64,000 nt of DNA from the NCBI GenBank assembly GCA_012103075.1, contig JAAVLQ010000002.1, positions 186,001 to 250,000 of the forward strand, given 5' to 3'. The position numbers and the translations under genes are program-made. Below, piece by piece: positions 37,922-47,204 of this stretch; the stretch's first letter is position 1; each line of letters opens with the position of its first letter. The stretch comes from Brucella cytisi (lineage in GTDB: Bacteria > Pseudomonadota > Alphaproteobacteria > Rhizobiales > Rhizobiaceae). The notes below the pieces were generated by a model, which saw only the letters and a program-made list of their open reading frames with translations, was not told the origin of the DNA and ran no database searches.

Positions 37922-38653
37922 ATGCAGAATAATTCGATTTATGTCGGGCTTTCGTCGCTCATCACGCTGGAACGGCGGATGGATGCCATTGCCCACAATG
38001 TTGCCAATGTCTCAACCGTCGGTTTCCGGGGCGAGGGTACCAAGTTCGATACCATCGTTTCGAACAAGGCCAGCGACGATGTGAGTTTCGCCACGGCGGG
38101 CAAGAGCTTCATCCGTACCGAAGCAGGTCCGATGATCAAGACCGACAATCCGCTGGACGTTGCAGTCAAGGGCAATGTCTGGATGTCGGTCTCGACAGCG
38201 CAGGGGCAGATTTATACGCGTGATGGGCGCATGAACATGCTGCCGACGGGCGATCTCGTTTCCATCACCGGCCATCCGGTTCTCGATGTCGGCGGCGCCC
38301 CTATCGTACTCAATCCCGGCGGCGGCGCACCGAAGATTTCAAGCGACGGCGCGATCTATCAGAACGGCGCGCAGATTGGCGCTATCGGTCTTTACACCAT
38401 TCCGGCGGATGCGGACCTGACCTATGCAGGCACATCCGGCGTGATCCCGAACAAGCCTGCCCAGCCGGTGGCCGACGACAACAGTGTGGGCGTCGTGCAG
38501 GGTATGATCGAAGGATCGAATGTCGATGCCATGACGGAGATGACCCGCCTCATCAGCGTCAGCCGTGCGTTTGAGCAAGTCAACAATCTGCTGTCGCAGC
38601 AGGAAAGCACCGTCTCTGAAGCCATCAAGACCTTGGGCTCCAGAAACGGATGA
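37922..38653 (+). CDS. flgF: Flagellar basal-body rod protein FlgF
   Basis: Intact 243-residue proximal rod subunit. The N-terminal rod motif is NSIYVGLSSLITLERRMDAI with NVANVSTVGFRG. The central FlgF/G domain is GNVWMSVSTAQGQIYTRDG, and the C-terminal hydrophobic helix is MTRLISVSRAFEQVNNLL. The stop overlaps fliI (four bases), so both are coupled. It is exported by the flagellar T3S without a cleaved signal. Confidence 0.95.
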   Translation: MQNNSIYVGLSSLITLERRMDAIAHNVANVSTVGFRGEGTKFDTIVSNKASDDVSFATAGKSFIRTEAGPMIKTDNPLDVAVKGNVWMSVSTAQGQIYTRDGRMNMLPTGDLVSITGHPVLDVGGAPIVLNPGGGAPKISSDGAIYQNGAQIGAIGLYTIPADADLTYAGTSGVIPNKPAQPVADDNSVGVVQGMIEGSNVDAMTEMTRLISVSRAFEQVNNLLSQQESTVSEAIKTLGSRNG

Positions 38654-40008
38654 TGCCTGATTTGCCGCTCTCCCGTCTGGCCGCCTTTGCCCGACAGCAA
38701 TTGGTAGCGCCAAAGCCGCTCACCGGTATCGGCGGAACGGTGAGCGACGTGTCACGCTCGGCTATCGCCGTGCGTGGGCTTTCGCGTGATGCGCATTTGG
38801 GCGATGCAGTGGCGATCCACGCACAAGGCGGCCAGAGCCTTGCCGAAATCATCCGGGTGACTGACACGCAGGTACTGGTGAAGCCGTTCGATGACCGCAT
38901 CATTCCGTCGCTTGGCGCTGCGGTTTTCAAGGAAGGGCCGCTGCGTATTCGCCCGGCACCAGAATGGCGCGGACGCGTCGTCAATGCGCTGGGTGAGGCG
39001 GTTGACGGGAAAGGCGCGTTGCAACTCGGCACCCGGCCAATGGCGTCCGAGAGCCTTGCACCGGCTGCCTTGCGCCGCGGGCGGGTGGATCGCGGCTTGC
39101 GAACAGGCGTCAATGTCATTGATATTTTCACGCCGCTTTGCTTTGGTCAGCGTATCGGCATCTTTGCAGGATCGGGCGTCGGTAAATCGACGCTGCTTGC
39201 CATGATGACGCGCGCGACTGATTTCGACACGGTGGTACTGGCTTTGGCCGGCGAGCGCGGACGCGAAGTGCGTGAAATGCTGGAAGAGACCATGGCAGGC
39301 CATCTCGACAAGACCATAACCGTGGTGGCGACCGGCGATGAAAGCCCGATGATGCGCCGCCTCGCACCCAATACGGCGACGGCCATCGCCGAATATTTTC
39401 GTGATCTCGGCCAGAATGTCCTGCTGATCGTCGACTCCGTCACGCGTTTCGCCCATGCGGCGCGCGAAGTGGCGATTGCCGCCGAGGAGCCACCGGTTTC
39501 GCGCGGCTATCCGCCAAGCGTCTTCAGCCAGTTGCCACGTCTTCTGGAGCGCGCCGGCCCCGGTATCACCGAAGCGGGCGGCAGCATCACCGGCATTTAT
39601 TCGGTGCTGGTCGATGGCGACGATCACAATGATCCGGTTTCCGACACGATCCGCGGCACGCTGGACGGGCACATCGTGCTTGATCGCGCGATTGCAGCAC
39701 AGGGGCGCTTTCCGGCGGTCGATATTCCGGGCTCGGTTTCGCGCCTTGCGAAACACAACTGGACGCCGGAGCAACGCAAGCTGGTCAGCCAATTGCGGGG
39801 CATGGTTGCCCGTTTCGAGGAAACGCGCGACCTGCGTGCCATCGGGGCGTACCAGAAAGGCCATGACGGTCTTCTGGACCGGGCGGTCGATCTTGTGCCG
39901 CGCATTTACGACGCTTTGCAGCAATCGCCGGAAACCGGCCTATCGGACGATCCCTATAACGACCTTGCCGCGGCACTGCGCGGCGACAGACAGGCGCAAC
40001 AAGCATGA
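38650..40008 (+). CDS. fliI: Flagellar export ATPase FliI
   Basis: Intact 452-residue ATPase of the flagellar type III export system. Walker A GSGVGKST at 174-181, Walker B NVLLIVDSVTRF, and the ATP-synthase alpha/beta signature region PPSVFSQLPRLLERAG are all present. The catalytic Glu of the GERGRE motif is also present. It drives unfolding and entry of rod, hook and filament proteins. It overlaps both flgF and the downstream hypothetical gene, indicating a compact operon. Confidence 0.96.
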   Translation: MMPDLPLSRLAAFARQQLVAPKPLTGIGGTVSDVSRSAIAVRGLSRDAHLGDAVAIHAQGGQSLAEIIRVTDTQVLVKPFDDRIIPSLGAAVFKEGPLRIRPAPEWRGRVVNALGEAVDGKGALQLGTRPMASESLAPAALRRGRVDRGLRTGVNVIDIFTPLCFGQRIGIFAGSGVGKSTLLAMMTRATDFDTVVLALAGERGREVREMLEETMAGHLDKTITVVATGDESPMMRRLAPNTATAIAEYFRDLGQNVLLIVDSVTRFAHAAREVAIAAEEPPVSRGYPPSVFSQLPRLLERAGPGITEAGGSITGIYSVLVDGDDHNDPVSDTIRGTLDGHIVLDRAIAAQGRFPAVDIPGSVSRLAKHNWTPEQRKLVSQLRGMVARFEETRDLRAIGAYQKGHDGLLDRAVDLVPRIYDALQQSPETGLSDDPYNDLAAALRGDRQAQQA

Positions 40009-40607
40009 TGACGGGCTTTCGCAAGACAAAGGAAGAGAAACTCCTTGCAGATCTGACGGCGGAGGTCGAGGCAGCTGCGCGACAGGAAGGCATGAAGAAG
40101 CCGCAGAGCAAGGTGGATCGCTACCTCAAGATCGCGGCCATCACGCTCGCCGCCGGGAGCGCGATGCTGCCTTTCGTCACCTATCTTCAGCGTGTTGATC
40201 TGGGTTCGCCCGAGAAGGCCGAGCGCAAGATCATCGATCCGCTGGACCGTTCGGAACAGAAAACGGTGCGCCGTTTTCCGTCCTTTCGACCATCCGAGCA
40301 GGTTGCGCCGAACGCTGACGTGGACAACACGATGACAGGCTCGGTCATGTCGAACGGCAAGGGGCTTCCGGGAACCGGCATGGGCAATGGCGGCGACGGA
40401 AGCGGGGAAGGGCAGGCGTTCCCGAAGCCGGTTTTGCACTGCGCGAAGTCGTTGGCGGCATGGCGATGATCGAGGATACATCAGGTTACTGGTTCGTCGA
40501 AAAGGCTCGTTGCTGCCCGATGGCAGTCACCTCGTTTCAATCGGTCGCGGTGCGGGCACCGGCAGCTCACGACATCGTCGGGCGATGTGATTGAGATGCG
40601 GAGGTGA
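40005..40607 (+). CDS. Hypothetical flagellar-operon protein, one membrane helix (three frameshifts)
   Basis: Starts at ATG 40005 inside the fliI stop. It has a charged N-terminus (MMTGFRKTKEEKLLADL), one helix (YLKIAAITLAAGSAMLPFVTY) and a disordered Gly/Met-rich linker. A C-terminal domain reads ALREVVGGMAMIEDTSGYWF ... PDGSHLVSIGRG ... SGDVIEMR. Frame breaks near 40432, 40503 and 40572 must be crossed to reach the stop at 40607; after repair it is about 201 residues. I recognise only a conserved unknown between fliI and flgB in this group. Confidence 0.7.
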
Positions 40608-40701
40608 GGGGAAGGCAATAAGGCAGTACTGCCCTATCCTCCCGCAAGCTTGACGCAAGTTCCGGCCTTTAAGTTAACCAACTATAAAGGCGGGAAACCC
40701 C

Positions 40702-41081
40702 ATGAGCTCCATTCATCTTTTCGATCTGGCTGCAAGGCAGGCGCAGTGGCTGTCGGTGAGACAGGCCACCGTTGCAGGCAATGTCGCCAATGCGAACACG
40801 CCGGATTTCCGGGCGCGGGACGTGCAGCCCTTCGCTGATGTGCTGGACAAGACGCAGCTCACCATGGCTGCCACCAGCCCCTGCATCTGGAAGCCAAGGC
40901 TGACGGGATCGCCGGTGCGCGCCTGCGGCCGGACGACATCACCGAGCAGACCCACTCCGGCAATACGGTCGATGTCGAACAGGAAATGATGAAGGCCGGT
41001 GAGATCGCCCGCGAATATTCGCTCAACACAAGCATCGTCAAAGCGTTCCATCGCATGATGCTTTCGGTCGCGAAGGGGTAG
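40702..41081 (+). CDS. flgB: Flagellar basal-body rod protein FlgB (one frameshift near 40879)
   Basis: 126 residues after repair. N-terminal [20 protein letters not shown] and [18 protein letters not shown] are the rod-protein signature. The frame breaks at CCCC near 40877-40880; one more C joins AATSP to [12 protein letters not shown] and leads to [20 protein letters not shown], the C-terminal helix. It forms the most membrane-proximal rod. ATG 40702 was selected; flgC begins three bases after its stop. Confidence 0.9.
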
Positions 41082-41083
41082 TT

Positions 41084-41506
41084 ATGTCTTCCGATGCCTT
41101 GCAAAGCACATTGAAGATCGCAGCGTCGGGCCTTTCGGCCCAATCGACGCGTCTGCGCATCGTTTCCGAAAACATCGCCAATGCGCAGTCCACCGCCGAG
41201 ACTGCCGACGCCGATCCCTATCGCCGCAAGACGGTGTCCTTCCGTACCGAGCTGGAACAGGGCACAGGAGCCGCCGAAGTTCGCATTGCCGAAGTCGGCA
41301 AGGACACATCGCCCTTTATCGAGCAATACGAGCCGAGCCATCCCGCAGCGGATGAGCGCGGCTATGTCCGTTACCCCAATGTCAACATGGTCGTCGAAAT
41401 GGCGGACATGCGCGAAGCCAATCGTTCCTATGAAGCCAATTTGCAGGTCGTGAAACAAGCCCGTGAGCTGATTTCCATGACCATCGATCTCTTGAGGAGC
41501 ACATAA
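41084..41506 (+). CDS. flgC: Flagellar basal-body rod protein FlgC
   Basis: Intact 140-residue rod protein. [20 protein letters not shown] and [20 protein letters not shown] mark the N-terminus; [20 protein letters not shown] the C-terminal domain. Its stop overlaps the fliE start by one base, so it is part of the flgB-flgC-fliE-flgG run. Confidence 0.95.
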
Positions 41507-41841
41507 TGTACGACTCGATCATGAGCATTTCGGCGCGCAATGCCCTGTCGCGCCTCTCGGAAACCGTAGCCGAAAAGGGCGTGGGTTCCACTTCCGCGCC
41601 GCAGGCTGTTCCGGCAGCTCCGGGTGCCTCGTTCGGCGAAGTCCTGTCGCAGATGACGGATTCCGTCGGCCAGAAGCTGCAGACGGCTGAAGCGACGTCC
41701 ATTCAGGGCATCAAGGGCGATGCGCCGGTGCGCGATGTGGTCAGCTCCGTCATGGAAGCCGAACAGTCGCTTCAGACGGCCATCGCGATCCGCGACAAGA
41801 TCGTGCAGGCCTATCTCGAAATCAGCCGTATGCCCATCTGA
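41506..41841 (+). CDS. fliE: Flagellar hook-basal body protein FliE
   Basis: Intact 111-residue MS-ring/rod junction protein. The C-terminal motif [20 protein letters not shown] and [14 protein letters not shown] is the FliE signature. N-terminal residues are typical low-complexity export-competent sequence. It links FliF to FlgB. It is 27 bases upstream of flgG. Confidence 0.95.
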
Positions 41842-41868
41842 TTTGCGGTAGCCAAGGATAAATAAGCC

Positions 41869-42657
41869 ATGAAAGCCCTGACGATCGCCGCCACCGGCAT
41901 GAACGCCCAGCAGCTCAATCTGGAAGTGATTGCCAACAACATCGCCAATATCAACACAACGGGCTTCAAGCGCGCGCGTGCGGAATTTTCCGATCTTCTT
42001 TATCAGTCCGAGCGTACGGCAGGCGTGCCCAATCAGGCTAACCAGTCCATCGTGCCGGAAGGCGCTCTGGTTGGCCTTGGCGTACAGACGGCAGCGGTGC
42101 GCAATCTCCATATGCAGGGCAGTTTCAACCAGACCGGCAATCCATTCGATCTGGCTTTGACCGGCAAGGGCTGGTTTCAGATTCAGAGCCCGACCGGCGA
42201 GACGCTTTATGCGCGCGCTGGCGCGTTCAACAAGAATGCCGATGGCCAGCTTGTGACGCTCGATGGCAATCCTGTCGAACCGGCGATCACCATTCCGCCA
42301 GACGCCGTTGAAGTGACGATCACCGATACGGGACAGGTTTTCGCCAAGCTGCAGGATCAGGTCAATCAGGTCGATCTCGGCCAGCTGACCCTCGCCAACT
42401 TCACCAATGAAGCGGGTCTGGAGCCGCTCGGCGGCAATCTCTATCGCGAGACGGAAGCATCCGGCGGTCCGCTGGTCGGCGTGCCGGGCGATCCGGGCTA
42501 CGGCTCGATCAAGCAGGGCTATCTCGAAGCGTCGAATGTCGATCCGGTGAAGGAAATCACCGATCTCATCACGGCGCAGCGTGCCTATGAAATGAACTCC
42601 AAGGTTATTCAGGCTGCCGACGAAATGGCGGCAACCGTATCGAAGAACTTGCGCTGA
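41869..42657 (+). CDS. flgG: Flagellar distal rod protein FlgG
   Basis: Intact 262-residue protein, exactly the usual FlgG length. [20 protein letters not shown] and [17 protein letters not shown] are the N-terminal signature. [20 protein letters not shown] is the central domain, and [20 protein letters not shown] the C-terminal helix. It forms the distal rod inside the P and L rings. Confidence 0.97.
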   Translation: MKALTIAATGMNAQQLNLEVIANNIANINTTGFKRARAEFSDLLYQSERTAGVPNQANQSIVPEGALVGLGVQTAAVRNLHMQGSFNQTGNPFDLALTGKGWFQIQSPTGETLYARAGAFNKNADGQLVTLDGNPVEPAITIPPDAVEVTITDTGQVFAKLQDQVNQVDLGQLTLANFTNEAGLEPLGGNLYRETEASGGPLVGVPGDPGYGSIKQGYLEASNVDPVKEITDLITAQRAYEMNSKVIQAADEMAATVSKNLR

Positions 42658-42662
42658 CGGTG

Positions 42663-43150
42663 ATGGCGATGGGCTGTGTGAAGGCGATCTTTCAAAAGAA
42701 AAGGCTGGTTCTTGCCGGTGGCTTCCTGCTTGCCGCAATGGCTGGCGCAAGTGCGGCAGACCGCATCGCCTTTGTGGTGCCTTCGGCCACCGTCTATCCC
42801 GGCCAGATCGTAAGCGATACGGCGTTGCTGGAGAAGCAGTTCTTCATCAATGCGCCGGCGGCGACCCAATATGTGCTATCCCCGGATCAGGCGGCAGGCA
42901 AGGTGGCGCGCAAGACGCTGCTCCCCGGCAAGCCGATCCTCGTTTCCGCATTGGGGAGCCGTCTCTGGTTACACGCGGTGTTCCGGCACCGCTGGTCTTT
43001 ACCGCCGGTACGCTGACCATAACCGCCATGGGCACACCGCTCGAATCCGGTGCGGCTGGCGATTTCATCAAGGTTCGTAACGTCGACAGCGGCATCATCG
43101 TGTCCGGCACTGTGCTGGCCAATGGGCGCATTCAGGTGGGGATGCAGTGA
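42663..43150 (+). CDS. flgA: Flagella basal body P-ring formation protein FlgA (one frameshift near 42955)
   Basis: Periplasmic chaperone for FlgI. A Sec signal sequence (VLAGGFLLAAMAGASAAD) follows ATG 42663. GTG 42660 is also possible. SAF-domain features VVPSATVYPGQIV and KTLLPGKPILVSALG precede a break in GGGG near 42953-42956. One more G joins ALGEPSLVTRGVPAPL and leads to IKVRNVDSGIIVSGTVLANG, the FlgA C-terminal signature. It is 162 residues after repair. The stop overlaps the GTG start of flgI. Confidence 0.88.
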
Positions 43151-44388
43151 GAAAGACTTGCGCCGCCCAGATTGCTACTTTGTTCGCCGTCCCGGCGCTC
43201 GTTTTTCAGCCTGTTGCAGGATTTGCGGACGAGTCGTCGAAGAATGCGCGGGAATTTGGTTCCGCAGTGGATGCCGATGCCGATTGGCTTGGCTCGGGTG
43301 GCGATCCGTCGAAAATGGCCTATGCCGAACTTGGCCGGGGAAGCGCGGTTGCGCGCCTGAAGGATATCGCCACCATTCAGGGCGTGCGTGAAAACCAGCT
43401 TGTGGGCTATGGTCTTGTCATCGGCCTCAAGGGCACCGGGGACAGCCTGCGCAATTCGCCGTTCACCGAACAGTCCATGCGCGCCATGCTGGATAATCTC
43501 GGCATCAGCGCGCCGCGCAACTCCACCCGCTCTAAAAACACGGCTGCGGTCATCGTGACAGCGAACCTGCCCGCCTTTGCCGGTGCCGGTTCGCGCATCG
43601 ATGTGACGGTATCGTCGCTCGGCGATGCGACGTCGCTGCAGGGCGGCACACTGGTCATGACACAGCTCATGGGTGCCGACAATCAGATTTATGCCGTTGC
43701 ACAGGGCAACATGATCGTGTCCGGCTTTGCGGTGGAAGGTGAAGCCGCAAGCGTGACGCAGGGTGTGCCGACTTCCGGTCGCATCCCCAATGGCGCGCTG
43801 GTCGAACGCGAAGTGGCGGGTAATTTCGGCAAGGAAACCGAAATGATCGTCGAGCTGCGCGATCCTGATTTCACCACTGCCGTGCGCGCTGCCGACACGA
43901 TCAATGTCTTCGCCAAGCGCCGTTACGGTCGCGGTGTTGCTATTGCGCGCGATGCCAAAACGATCCGCCTGTCGCGTCCGAAGAACGTGCCTGCCGCGCG
44001 CTTTCTTGCGGAACTTGAAGGCCTGCCGATCACGACTGACGAAGTGGCGCGTGTGGTGGTTGACGAACGGACTGGAACTGTCGTCATCGGCGAGAAGGTG
44101 CGTATCTCCAAAGTAGCGATCAGCCATGGCAGCTTGACGGTTCGTGTAACAGAAACCCCGATGGTCGTTCAGCCAGAGCCGTTCAGCGATGGTGTAACGG
44201 CTGTCGAACCGAACACTGATATCGCCGTCAACCAGCAGAACGCCAAGATTGGCATTCTGACCGGCGCAAATCTTGAAAATCTGGTGAAGGGCCTGAACCA
44301 GATCGGCGTGAAGCCGACCGGCATCATCGCAATATTGCAGGCTATCAAGACATCCGGCGCGCTTCATGCGGAACTGGTGGTGCAATGA
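43147..44388 (+). CDS. flgI: Flagellar P-ring protein FlgI
   Basis: Intact 413-residue periplasmic ring protein starting at GTG 43147. The N-terminal signal sequence is weakly hydrophobic (AAQIATLFAVPALVFQPVAG). RLKDIATIQGVRENQLVGYG is the FlgI start signature. GGTLVMTQLMGADNQIYAVAQG and the C-terminal AILQAIKTSGALHAELVVQ are also characteristic. It forms the P ring with help of FlgA, encoded immediately upstream. The stop overlaps the motE start. Confidence 0.95.
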   Translation: MRKTCAAQIATLFAVPALVFQPVAGFADESSKNAREFGSAVDADADWLGSGGDPSKMAYAELGRGSAVARLKDIATIQGVRENQLVGYGLVIGLKGTGDSLRNSPFTEQSMRAMLDNLGISAPRNSTRSKNTAAVIVTANLPAFAGAGSRIDVTVSSLGDATSLQGGTLVMTQLMGADNQIYAVAQGNMIVSGFAVEGEAASVTQGVPTSGRIPNGALVEREVAGNFGKETEMIVELRDPDFTTAVRAADTINVFAKRRYGRGVAIARDAKTIRLSRPKNVPAARFLAELEGLPITTDEVARVVVDERTGTVVIGEKVRISKVAISHGSLTVRVTETPMVVQPEPFSDGVTAVEPNTDIAVNQQNAKIGILTGANLENLVKGLNQIGVKPTGIIAILQAIKTSGALHAELVVQ

Positions 44389-45005
44389 CCATGGCTCATA
44401 AAATGATCCGGTATGGTTCGGCAGTAGTGCTGCTTCTGGCTGCCTCTGCTCCGGCATTGGCGCAGCAGGCGGCGACGCCCGCTCCAGTACCGCTAGAGGC
44501 ATCGGCGGCACAGCAGCTTGCTTCTTCGCCGCCGCTTGGCAACCTCGATGAAATCCGTAAGTTCTGCGGCAATATCGACGATCAGGCGGCGGACGCCCGC
44601 TACGCGCTGCAGGCCAAGCAATTGACCGAGCTGAAGGCCGATGTCGAGGAACGGATGCGTGCGCTTGAGGAAAAGCGCCGGGAATATGAAATGTGGCTGA
44701 AGCGCCGCGACGAGTTTGTCAGCAAGGCGCAGGATTCGTTGGTCGACATCATCTCGAAAATGAAGCCTGATGCAGCGGCGGCGCAGATGGCGCTGATTGG
44801 CGACGAAGCGGCGGCAGCCCTGATCCTCAAGCTCAACCCGCGCGTATCCAGTATCATCCTCAATGAAATGCCGCCGGAAAAGGCGGCCAAGCTGGCCCGC
44901 GTCATCGTCGGTTCGCAGCGCACGACGACTGCACCGCAGGCTGTGAAGGATCAGTCGGGCAGGGATCAGCGCGCCGCGGCGCAGTCCGGGAATACGGTTC
45001 AATGA
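44385..45005 (+). CDS. motE: MotE-like periplasmic motility chaperone
   Basis: Intact 206-residue secreted protein. The signal peptide is YGSAVVLLLAASAPALAQQA. A coiled coil of about 50 residues (KQLTELKADVEERMRALEEK and onward) precedes an MgtE-N-like domain (MKPDAAAAQMALIGDEAAAA). In Sinorhizobium, MotE is a chaperone for the periplasmic motor protein MotC; the presence of motC in this window supports the same role here. Start ATG 44385 (MTMAHKM) or the Met two codons on. It sits between flgI and flgH. Confidence 0.85.
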   Translation: MTMAHKMIRYGSAVVLLLAASAPALAQQAATPAPVPLEASAAQQLASSPPLGNLDEIRKFCGNIDDQAADARYALQAKQLTELKADVEERMRALEEKRREYEMWLKRRDEFVSKAQDSLVDIISKMKPDAAAAQMALIGDEAAAALILKLNPRVSSIILNEMPPEKAAKLARVIVGSQRTTTAPQAVKDQSGRDQRAAAQSGNTVQ

Positions 45006-45739
45006 AAAACAGCATGAACAAAGCAACCCTTGCAGCAGCAGTACTGGTTCTTCTGGCCGGTTGTGCCACCAAGCCGGAGGAAATCGGTCGGGCACCCGAT
45101 CTGTCCCCGGTTGCGGCCCATCTTGGTATGCAGAACAATCCGCAGTTCAACGGCTATCCGGCGCGTCCGAGCAAGGCGACCTATTCACTCTGGGACCAGC
45201 GTTCGACCAATTTCTTCAAGGATCCGCGTGCGGCGACGCCGGGTGATGTCCTGACCGTCATCATTTCAATCAACGACCGCGCCAATCTCGATAACAAGAC
45301 GGATCGCGAGCGTGTGTCGAAGGGCATTTACGGTGCCGGTGGTTCGTTTGCCACGAGCAGCAGTACGGGTGCCGGTGCCGGCGGCGACATGGATGCTTCG
45401 CTCAACACCCATTCCGACAGCAAGTCGAAGGGCAAGGGCACCATCGAGCGCAGTGAAGATATCCGCCTGCAGGTTGCAGCCATCGTCACCGATACGCTGC
45501 CCAATGGAAACATGATCATCCGCGGGTCTCAGGAAGTGCGCGTCAACAATGAGCTGCGCGTGCTGAATGTCGCCGGTGTCGTGCGTCCGCGCGATATTTC
45601 TGGCAATAACACGATTTCCTACGACAAGATTGCCGAGGCCCGCATTTCCTATGGTGGCCGCGGACGTCTGAGCGAGATTCAGCAGCCGCCATACGGCCAG
45701 CAGATTCTCGATCAGGTTTTCTCCGTTCTAGGGCGCTAA
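45002..45739 (+). CDS. flgH: Flagellar L-ring lipoprotein FlgH
   Basis: Intact 245-residue outer-membrane ring lipoprotein. The lipobox LLAGC places Cys21 as the lipidated residue. SLWDQRSTNFFKDPRAATPG and GDVLTVIISINDRANLDN are FlgH signatures; the C-terminus QQPPYGQQILDQVFSV is conserved. It overlaps the motE stop and is followed immediately by fliL. Confidence 0.96.
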   Translation: MKNSMNKATLAAAVLVLLAGCATKPEEIGRAPDLSPVAAHLGMQNNPQFNGYPARPSKATYSLWDQRSTNFFKDPRAATPGDVLTVIISINDRANLDNKTDRERVSKGIYGAGGSFATSSSTGAGAGGDMDASLNTHSDSKSKGKGTIERSEDIRLQVAAIVTDTLPNGNMIIRGSQEVRVNNELRVLNVAGVVRPRDISGNNTISYDKIAEARISYGGRGRLSEIQQPPYGQQILDQVFSVLGR

Positions 45740-45741
45740 GC

Positions 45742-46236
45742 ATGAGTGACACGACGGCAACGGAAAAAAGACGGTAAGGCGAAAGGCTCCCTGACAGGGC
45801 TGCTGGCGGCCGTCGCGGTTCTGACCGTCATCGCTGGCGGTGGCGGCTGGTATCTGGGCGGCATGATTTCCGCCGATCAGCTGGCATCGGCCAAACCTTC
45901 CGGCAAGGAAGACAAGCCGAAGCAGGGCGACTTCGAATCGCGTTCCATCGGCACCGTCGTGCCCCTGCAGCCGATCATCACCAATCTCGGCATTCCGCAG
46001 AACACCGGGTGCGTCTCGAAGCCTCGCTGGTGGCAAAGCCGGGCCATGAAATTCCGGCGGCGGTGGCGGCAAGCGTCGGCGATGATTTCCTGAGCTTCCT
46101 GCGCAGTGTCAACCTCATGCAATTGCAGGGCGCGGCCGGGCTTGCCTATTTGCGCTCCGATTTGGAAGAACGCGCGCGCCTGCGTTCGGAAGGCGCTGTC
46201 GAACGCGTTTTCATTTCGGCACTGGTCGTAGAATGA
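45742..46236 (+). CDS. fliL: Flagellar basal body-associated protein FliL (two frameshifts)
   Basis: 164-residue single-pass protein supporting stators. ATG 45742 gives MSDTTATEK and then a run of six A near 45763-45768 breaks the frame; five A continue with DGKAKGSLTGLLAAVAVLTV (membrane helix). A second break near 46006 joins NLGIPQNT to WVRLEASLVAKPGHEIPAAV. The C-terminus IDXX-type LRSDLEERARLRSEGAVERV is typical. The two changes cancel, so total length is kept. The stop overlaps the fliP start. Confidence 0.87.
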
Positions 46237-46973
46237 AAAACTTCTTGGTCTTGGCGTTCTCCTGACGCTCGTTCTCACCGTTTCCGCACAGGCGCAGCAG
46301 CCGCTGACGCTCGACAATCTGCTGCCTGCGGGCAGTGGTGCTGCGAGCGGTCAGATCGTGCAGTTGTTCGGACTTCTGACGGTGCTTTCCATTGCGCCGG
46401 GCCTGCTCATCATGGTGACGAGCTTCACGCGTTTTGCCATCGCCTTTTCGCTTTTGCGTTCGGGGCTTGGCCTCCAGACCGCACCTGCCAGCATGGTGAT
46501 GATCTCGCTTGCCCTGTTTATGACCTTCTATGTCATGGCGCCCGCCTTCGAACGGGCCTCGGAACAATGGCGTGCAGCCCCTGATGCGCAATGAAATCAC
46601 ACAGGAAGCTGCATTCGGTGAAATATCGCAGCCTTTCCGTGAATTCATGATGGGGCAGGTGCGGGACAAGGATCTGCGGCTCTTTGAAGATCTCGCCGAT
46701 CCGTCTTTCCGCACCGGCGATGATGGCATCGTTGATTTCCGCGTGCTGGTTCCAGCCTTCATGATCTCGGAACTGCGGCGCGGTTTTGAAATCGGCTTCC
46801 TGATCGTGCTGCCATTTCTGGTGATCGACCTTGTTGTGGCGACGCTCACCATGTCGATGGGTATGATGATGCTGCCGCCGACGGTGATCTCGCTGCCGTT
46901 CAAGATTCTGTTCTTCGTGCTGATCGATGGCTGGAATATTCTGGTCGGAAGCCTCATACGATCCTTCTCCTGA
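46233..46973 (+). CDS. fliP: Flagellar export gate protein FliP (two frameshifts)
   Basis: 246-residue export-gate membrane protein. ATG 46233 begins MKK, and the first break at AAAAA 46236-46240 precedes LLGLGVLLTLVLTVSAQAQQ (signal peptide). Family motifs are SFTRFAIAFSLLRSGLGLQT and, after a second break near 46560, FMISELRRGFEIGFLIVLPF and SMGMMMLPPTVISLPFKILF. One deletion and one insertion leave length normal. It is the last gene before fliC. FliP forms the export channel with FliQ and FliR. Confidence 0.9.
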
Positions 46974-47204
46974 CCCATTTTGGTACGCTTCGAACCGTGC
47001 CAATCAAGTTTCTGCATCGGAATCCGCGAATCCGTTAAATTTCGACTGAATAAATTAGCCTTTATTTAATGTTTGGGTTCTAACTGTCGGCTCATGGTGG
47101 GTTTCCGCGCGTTACGCGGCAACAGGCATGATGCCGCTCCACCATGCCGGTAATCCAAAACCCGGCCTGTCCCTCAGATTGTTTTTCCCAAGGGGCAAAA
47201 AACT
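46974..47204 (+). promoter_or_regulatory. fliC upstream region
   Basis: 231 bases with an AT-rich stretch (47035-47080, GAATAAATTAGCCTTTATTT) followed by GC-rich leader sequence and AAGGGGC as the flagellin ribosome-binding site. The long leader would suit post-transcriptional control by FlbT/FlaF, both encoded in this window. Promoter boxes were not assigned. From memory, this fliP/fliC junction is where classical Brucella flagellar loci are split. Confidence 0.5.

Noticed and set aside
37123..37932. Taking the written C-terminus of the DUF1217 protein (ending GRALGDAE) as real.
   Set aside because: That frame overlaps the flgF start and reads as non-coding after the CCCC run; the other frame gives LLLGGTSSVGISMDILSTL and a stop just before flgF.
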